DNA from: a bacterium
GTDB lineage: Archaea > Thermoplasmatota > Thermoplasmata > Lutacidiplasmatales > UBA184
Assembly: GCA_021832495.1 (NCBI GenBank)
Contig: JAKBKR010000107.1
Location: 1-6,986, forward strand
Direction: 5' to 3'
DNA: 6,986 bases
Below are positions 1-5,300 of the stretch, piece after piece. The position numbers and the translations under genes are program-made. The notes under the pieces were generated by a model. That model was not told where the DNA came from. It saw nothing but the letters and a program-made list of their open reading frames with translations, and ran no database searches. How positions within the stretch are numbered: position 1 is the stretch's first letter; each line of letters begins with the position of its first letter.

Positions 1-1
1 G

Positions 2-289
2 AACAAAGCCCGAAGGAACACCCTTCTAGCAACAGGAGCGGTGGTCGTCTCGCTCATCACCATCGGTGAACTTCTCGCGTGGAATGCCGCGTTCAGCGGT
101 GGCGATCCCTCTGAGGAGGGTGTCTCTTCTGCGGAAAGCCTCTCACCCAGAGAGGACTCTCCCAACGAGGAACCCGTCGCTCTGAACGAACACTTCGTTG
201 GTGTGAAGTCGGTGGCGTTCAGCCACGATGGCGACCTACTCACCTATGGTGACGGGGACGGCAACGTTCTCCTGCAGGACATCAACTGA
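2..289 (+). pseudogene. 3' end of a membrane-anchored WD40-repeat protein, truncated after one blade
   Basis: The frame is open from the left edge, so the true start lies outside; the GTG at 41 is internal to this frame and falls inside the hydrophobic segment. Visible residues begin with a basic stretch (NKARRN), then a hydrophobic helix of about 25 residues (TLLATGAVVVSLITIGELLA), then an acidic Ser/Pro/Glu-rich linker. One WD40-like blade follows (VKSVAFSHDGDLLTYGDGDG), ending VLLQDIN before TGA at 287-289. A canonical blade ends LWD; here Trp is replaced by Gln. WD40 propellers normally need about seven blades, so a protein ending after one is probably not functional as a propeller. In actinobacteria, basic stretch-TM-WD40 layouts occur in Ser/Thr kinase-WD40 and STAND-WD40 proteins; which one this was cannot be told. 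Transposase debris starts at once after it, so I infer truncation by an insertion or deletion. Confidence 0.6.
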
Positions 290-617
290 ACTGCCACCAC
301 CCGGTGGTCGAGGATCAGGCGCGCTGCGACAAGGCCATGGGCTGCCCTCGGCGTCGTGATAGGTGAACCGTCCCTGGGTGCTGGAGGCCAACATGGCCCC
401 TGACCTGGAGACCTGGCTTCGGTTGCTCACTTTGTACGACGATGAGGAACTCCAGGTGGCTGAGCCGCCGTAATGCGCTACTGGCTCCACCAATTACGGG
501 GCCAATCTGACCCATTATGCCCGCTACCGGGTGTGGGCCATCGAGCGCACCTGGACCTGAACGCAGGGCGTTCACCCTGTGTTGGCGCGGGTTAGGGGGT
601 TGCCCACGTTCAAGTGA
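286..617 (+). pseudogene. Decayed C-terminal part of an IS1380-family transposase
   Basis: No intact frame exists, but three plus-strand frames read together give the conserved C-terminal third of an IS1380-type DDE transposase. Frame from 286: HPVVEDQARCDKAMG, matching the VEDRIR-type segment that holds the last catalytic Glu region. A shift near 340 leads to GLPSAS, two stops (357-362), then VNRPWVLEANMAPDLETW and LRLLTLYDDEELQVAEPP, ending at TAA 471-473. Frame from 473: MRYWLHQLRG, matching the usual LRYRLLHLPARL. A shift near 503 gives ANLTHYARYRVWAIERTW, matching the R-rich ...TWPW segment, a TGA at 558, then VLARVRGLPTF and TGA at 615. The order and spacing of these pieces follow the family as I remember it. 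At least three frameshifts and five stops make it inactive. The N-terminal two thirds are missing and no inverted repeats were recognised. Confidence 0.75.
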
Positions 618-895
618 AGTGAGCCTGTCCCAGCAAGCAACGGGAAGGAGGAAAGAACACCTTCTCACCCGACGCGGCCCGCAGCAATACGCGGAGGTCT
701 CATCCTGATGCTGCCGGGACAAACCGGCGCGAATCTAGAGCTCGCTTACACGGCAAGCACCACTGAAGAATCAAGGCTGATCCTGCCCGACGCAACCCAC
801 TGGGCGTCGTACGATTTTCCGATGAACCACCCAACGTGATTAAGCGCAAAAATCACCGCCCGCAGAGAATAAAGCAGCCCTTACCTGTTCCTGCC
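618..895. other. Gene-free stretch, probable 3' flank of the insertion-sequence remnant
   Basis: I see no defensible gene here. One plus-strand frame is open from 618 to the TGA at 837-839, continuing in the last frame of the transposase remnant, but its translation (Pro/Ser/Thr-rich, then a mixed segment) matches nothing I know and has no start with a ribosome binding site. The left half probably still belongs to the insertion sequence tail. A perfect 5-bp GC stem with a 6-base loop lies at 713-728 (GCCGG/CCGGC), without a T tract. The right part (about 840-895) is AT-richer and lies just downstream of the minus-strand gene ending at 896. No clear terminator hairpin was found there. Confidence 0.4.
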
Positions 896-1381
896 TCAAC
901 GATTGATTCCTTCCAACGTCCCAGAAAGAGCCCCCTCCGGGGCGCCAATATAGCAGACGATCTCGCGGCTACCGGATTCTTCCCAATCTGCAGATTGAGG
1001 AACGATTGACCACGAGTATATCTCGGAGCTCAGATACTCAACACCGATGAAATTCTCGAAATATTCACCCTCACAATTATTCCTGGCGACTTCAGCCAAT
1101 GCTATTTCTCCAGGAAAATCACCCTTGGCGAGCTCTTCGATATGAAAGACTTCGAAATCGTGCGGCTCAGAGCAATCAACCAGCTCGACCTCAGAAGTAC
1201 CTTCACTTGCCAGGGCGTCCCGAATCGCAATCTCATCGAAACAGTCCCCGACCGTGACCCCCATAATATTACCTTTCCCCAAAAGGGAACTGGCTAACAC
1301 CCAAGAAGAAATACCGAAAGCAGAAACAACAGCCAGGAACAAAAGAAACCTGGAATCAAAAATGCGAGACCACAGGGACAC
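896..1381 (-). CDS. Septum-formation family (Septum_form-like) single-pass membrane protein
   Basis: This 161-residue protein starts at a GTG (1381-1379) preceded directly by an in-frame TGA (1384-1382), so no longer start is possible. A GGAG at 1392-1389 sits 7 bases upstream. Residues 11-34 form one hydrophobic helix (RFLLFLAVVSAFGISSWVLA), with a short N-terminus and the remainder likely extracytoplasmic. The ectodomain has the actinobacterial Septum_form signature: GDCFD (45-49), VDCSEPHDFEVF (68-79), a Cys at 103 followed by Phe/Tyr residues, and WEESGSREIVCY (133-144). Four cysteines (47, 70, 103, 143) fit two disulfides in an exported domain. The family name comes from a loose link to septation; no biochemical activity is established that I know of. 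It lies on the toxin strand, 365 bases beyond the immunity gene, too far for obvious coupling. Its base composition is low, like the toxin tip and immunity gene, so it may have arrived with them. Confidence 0.7.
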   Translation of the reverse strand: MSLWSRIFDSRFLLFLAVVSAFGISSWVLASSLLGKGNIMGVTVGDCFDEIAIRDALASEGTSEVELVDCSEPHDFEVFHIEELAKGDFPGEIALAEVARNNCEGEYFENFIGVEYLSSEIYSWSIVPQSADWEESGSREIVCYIGAPEGALSGTLEGINR

Positions 1382-1746
1382 TCAAACACTCCATCGCATC
1401 ATAAGACGAGACTTCTTTCAAAATAATGGATTTCCCATGAAAAATCTCGAGCATGCTGCCACTAGAAACCCTACCGAAGCATTGAGGAGATAACCTTCAC
1501 TCAAGACAGGAAGGACGAATTCTTAGCCAACTAAACCTTCCAGGAGTCCAAGCAAGGACACGTCGAACCACTGCGCACTAGTCATTACACTGAGAATCAG
1601 ATAGCACCACTGAGCACCCTCCGAGGTAATCCAGAATAGGTGCACTCAGAAAACGCCCTCCGCTAAAGGCAACCTGACCTCATTGTAAAAATCTTCCCAA
1701 CCCCGCTCAGAACAGACAGGAGCATGCATACCAATGGAGTCTGAAG
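1382..1746. other. Gene-free gap with a possible decayed short reading frame on the minus strand
   Basis: No intact gene fits here. On the minus strand an ATG at 1729-1727 opens 27 codons (MHAPVCSERGWEDFYNEVRL, then PLAEGVF) to a TGA at 1648-1646, with no clear ribosome binding site. Shifting frame at that stop gives LSAPILDYLGGCSVVLSDSQ and a few more residues to a TAG. The two pieces read like parts of one small globular protein, loosely recalling the Trp/Phe-then-LDxL layout of barstar-type inhibitors, but the resemblance is too weak to name a family. The remainder toward 1382 shows no protein-like frame, no convincing promoter for the septum-family gene and no strong terminator hairpin after the immunity gene. 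Plus-strand frames here look random. Confidence 0.3.
1389..1392 (-). promoter_or_regulatory. Ribosome binding site deciding the GTG start of the septum-family gene
   Basis: GGAG on the minus strand with 7 bases before GTG at 1381. An in-frame TGA immediately precedes the GTG, so this site and the stop together fix the start. Confidence 0.6.
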
Positions 1747-2301
1747 TCAAATATCTCCCCGAGAGAACGACACTCCCTGAGAAACAAAATCTTCCAAGTA
1801 AGGGATATCAATATCTCTAGATGAAATCCTCACAAGGAGCTCACATATCCCACCTTTGAACTGCCACCAATATCCTCCATTAGCTACAATCACAGTCCAC
1901 CCACAGAACTCTTGATCGTAAAAAAGGGACAGCGGTCTTTCTGCAATCTCCCCTACAGAAAACAAGTTATACGGATCCCTACTCAGAACAAGCGAGGGGT
2001 CAATCTCACCAGATTCACCTTCGAGTAGGAATTTCGAAACCCGCTCCGCCATATACACTATTGGCTGGTTTCGCGAATTAATAAAATCCTCGACACCCAT
2101 TTCACTCAAACCGAATACGTTAATTGACAAAGTTTCATCTTCATCGACAGAAACAACGCTTCCGTAGGCACTCATGAGAGAGATAAAGTCTTCTGGAAGC
2201 CGCCGACCAAGGAACCCCTCCACCGAGCCAGAAGGGAAAAGATCCTCTGAACTCGGAGCTCCTATCATTTCAAAAAGAATCTGAGTATAGTTTTGACTCA
2301 T
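1747..2301 (-). CDS. SUKH/SMI1-KNR4-like immunity protein, predicted antidote to the RHS nuclease tip
   Basis: The predicted role is to bind and block the nuclease at the end of the neighbouring RHS protein, in the cytoplasm of the producer and its kin. The protein has 184 residues from the ATG at 2301-2299. I chose this start over the ATG at 2322 because a strong GGAGGGGG lies 6 bases upstream of it and falls inside the longer alternative. SUKH-type marks are LPEDFISLMSAYG (35-47), a beta-rich middle (LSINVFG, 58-64), DPYNLF (109-114), and the late core GWTVIVANGGYWWQF (134-148) followed by GICELLVRI (151-159). The sequence is rich in Asp/Glu, as is common for inhibitors of nucleic-acid-binding toxins. 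It has no signal peptide or membrane helix. The start overlaps the RHS stop as ATGA, so translation is probably coupled. SUKH proteins are established immunity partners of polymorphic toxin nucleases; specificity for this one is inferred from position. Confidence 0.7.
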   Translation of the reverse strand: MSQNYTQILFEMIGAPSSEDLFPSGSVEGFLGRRLPEDFISLMSAYGSVVSVDEDETLSINVFGLSEMGVEDFINSRNQPIVYMAERVSKFLLEGESGEIDPSLVLSRDPYNLFSVGEIAERPLSLFYDQEFCGWTVIVANGGYWWQFKGGICELLVRISSRDIDIPYLEDFVSQGVSFSRGDI

Positions 2302-5300
2302 CTCGAACCCCCTCCAACGCAAGGAACGCCTCTGTAATCGCTAGGCTCATATTCGTTTGTAATACACACGTCCAGACGATACCCTCCATCACCCACGGCG
2401 CGCATATGAATCAATTCTGGAGTTTTCGGGTCAGTTCCATAAATCGGTCGGACCGAATAAACGACTTGCTGACCGGCTTCCACTGCCGCACGGACTTCCG
2501 TCTCATAGGATTTCATCACGGGGTCATTGGTTCGGCGATACATGTTGACAAGATTTCTTGCATCCTTCCCACTCCCACCAAGTTGATCACCAAGGAGATG
2601 ACCCCTGTTGTATGCATGCAGCCCGTTAGGAAGTTTCGGGTGATGTTGCGGCGTGGACGGATACCCAGGAATTTGTGAAGCTGGAACACGCGCTCGTGAA
2701 CCTCCTGCATTGCGACCAACATCCTGGGGAGAACAAAACCTTTTTGCAATTCCACTCCTACGGCCCTCCGTATCGATGAAGCCATAATTCGTGTAAGGTA
2801 CGCAGTCATCATTCTGCTCATCTACCCGGCTTGGCAGCGCTTCTCTCCGTGAGGAGGGAACAACCCCACGAGGGGTGATCCCAAACTCGAACTCCTCATA
2901 GAGATCGTCAAGGGTGGTTACCCGCTCAACGTTTACCTTCGCTTCCACTTCAAGACGCTCTTGGTCAACTTGCGCCTGGTTAATAAGTGGCCGCATCGGA
3001 GGACGTGATTGTGGCGTGTTTAGAATCTTCCGAAGGATTTCCTTACGGTTATCCACCACCGCAGGGGGGCGATTTTTCCCCTGATTGCCTCTGGGAGATC
3101 CTGCCCACCCGTAGCTTCCACCCCAAACCCCGGTACCTGCATATCCACCCGAAACAGTCCCTACGCCGCCACCAGCAAAGGACCAGCCACGGCTAGTCCA
3201 TGACCCTCCCCTGTAGTAGGGAAGAGCCGTAGAATATCTATAATTCGTATTGACCCGAATCCGAGGAATGGTGTAGTTGAGATTGGCCACAATATTAGCC
3301 ACTCGATATCCTACATAGCCCACTGAGACTGCGGTAGCGGCATAGAGCGAGAAGGTAGCGAGAGCTGAAAAGCTGAAACTGAATGCCCACGGGACCGCAG
3401 CAACAAAAGCAAAATGTCCGGTGGGATCTGTGTTCTTGATCGGGTTGGCGTTGCCGTAGGTGTACCGATTCGCCTGCACCGACGGAGTCGGTTCGAGGGT
3501 CATGGTGTCGCGGGAAGCAAACCGGCCAATACCTGGCTGGTACCAGCGGGCGTGCATGTTCACGTCACCGGTGTCCGGGTCAGTCCACTCGCCCTGATAT
3601 CCCACCGATGACACGGCGGAAGTACCGAGTCCTTCACCGAAGGGTCCAAAGTCGGTGGTGGTGACGGTCGTACCCGCGCTGGTGTGGGTGGCAAGCAGGT
3701 CCCCATGAGAGTTGCTGTAGGACAGCGCCGGGGTCTGACCTTGGTCGGCGACGCTCATCAAGCCGCCGGAAGCATCACGCCCGTACTCCGAGACCGGAGC
3801 GTCCGTTCCATCCAGGACAGCGATCGGGTTGTTGCTAAGACCCTGGTAAACGTAGGTGTGGGGCTGGCTTCCCACCTCGCGCTCGGTCATCCGGCCCAGC
3901 GCGTCATAGGCGTACTCGCCTGAGCCGTTGCCCGCGTTGATCATCCGCTCGAACCCATCGAACTGCGGGGTGCGCAGCTCGCCGTCAACGAACTGGGAGT
4001 TGAGGGTCCCGTCGGGGTTATAGGCCCAGGTATCCCCGTTGCTGGAGGAGGTGAGTCGGTTGCGTTCGTCGAACTCGAACGCCTCCGTTCCAACCTGAAC
4101 GCGGTTGCCGGAGGCATCCCAGGTGTACTCGGTCTCTTGACCACCCGGGGAAGTCCAGGAGGTAAGGCGTGATGCCTGATCGTAGGCGTACTGGTGTCGT
4201 CCGGAGGGCGAGGTTCCCTGTGTGGAGCGCTCGGTGATGTTACCGGCGTCGTCGTAGGTGTAAGTGGTGGACACGGTGGTTGTTCCGCCAGAGGAGACGA
4301 GAGTGTCCTCGACCAGCTGGGACAACGGGTCATAGCTGAAGCTGCGTACCGCTCCGTCGTCGGTGGTGATGGTGGACACCAGACCGGTTTGGTCATAGTC
4401 GATGCTCAGGTCCGTAGCGGTCACCGGGTCGTGGTGTTCGATGACACGGCCAGCGGAGTCATGGTTGAAGGTCGTGGTCCCGGTGATGTCCAGTCGGGTA
4501 TCGACACGACCCGCAGCGTCGTAGCTGATCGTGGTTCCTGGTGCCATACCTTCGAAGGAGACGGTGTTCGGCCCTAGGAGCTGGACCTGATTGCCACGGT
4601 CGTCGTAGACGATCTCGATGTACCCGCCTGGGGTTCCGATCTGAGACGGACGACCCAATAGGTCGTACCCGATGCCACGGTCCTCGGTGGCGGCCGCGGC
4701 CCCCGTGGCGGTTTCCCGGGTCAGGCCACCCAATTCGTTGTAGGTGCGTTCACGCACCACACCGCCGGGAACCTCTTGCCGGATGGGATTGCCTCCGGCG
4801 TCATAGAACATGGTCCAGGTACGGTCAGCCGCGTCCGGGGCCGTATCGGTCGCAGGTTCGATCTGCTCGGCCACCTGCCCGGTGGGGGTGTAGGTGGTGT
4901 ATGTGTCGTTCGCTCGACCGTCGGTGATCCGGGTCCGCTGACCCAGCGCGTCGTAACCGAAGCTGGTCGTGATCGTCTGGGAATCGCTGACCGGCTCGAT
5001 CAGACTGGTCGGCTGTCCCTGGGCGTTGTACTCGGTTCGCGTGATGTTGCCGAGGGGGTCGGTCTGCTTGACAGGAAGACCAGCCGCGTCGTATTCGGTC
5101 GCCTGGGTGCGAAGTTCGTTGCCCTCCGCGTCCAGGACCTGGGCCTTGACCAGGCGTCCCGCGAGGTCGAACTTCGACACATGCCGGGTTCCCACCGGAT
5201 CCGTGACCTCACGAAGGCGTCCGGCCAAGTCGTAGTCGAAGGTCGTGGTCTCGCCAACAGGGTTGATGGTTTCCACCAGTTCACCCGCCGGGTTGTAGGC

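Noticed and set aside
315..722. Minus-strand 135-codon frame over the transposase remnant
   Set aside because: The opposite strand carries recognisable IS1380 transposase pieces in family order. The minus-strand translation has no family features.
713..728. GCCGG-6-CCGGC hairpin as a terminator
   Set aside because: The stem is only 5 bp, has no T tract, and lies inside probable insertion-sequence debris, so it does not support a terminator call.
1382..1430. Promoter-like TTGAAA and TATGAT upstream of the septum-family gene
   Set aside because: The spacer is only about 12 bases, and transcription would begin inside the ribosome binding site. It is most likely chance in AT-rich sequence.
1254..1493. 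Plus-strand 79-codon frame over the start of the septum-family gene
   Set aside because: It is antisense to a well-supported gene start with its own ribosome site, and its composition is not protein-like.
1588..1615. Repeated CACTGAG in the gap after the immunity gene
   Set aside because: Two 7-base copies are expected by chance. There is no array or inverted partner.
2302..2322. Longer immunity start at 2322 (adds MRWRGFE)
   Set aside because: The added codons are the ribosome binding site of the inner start, which has ideal spacing and an ATGA overlap with the toxin stop.
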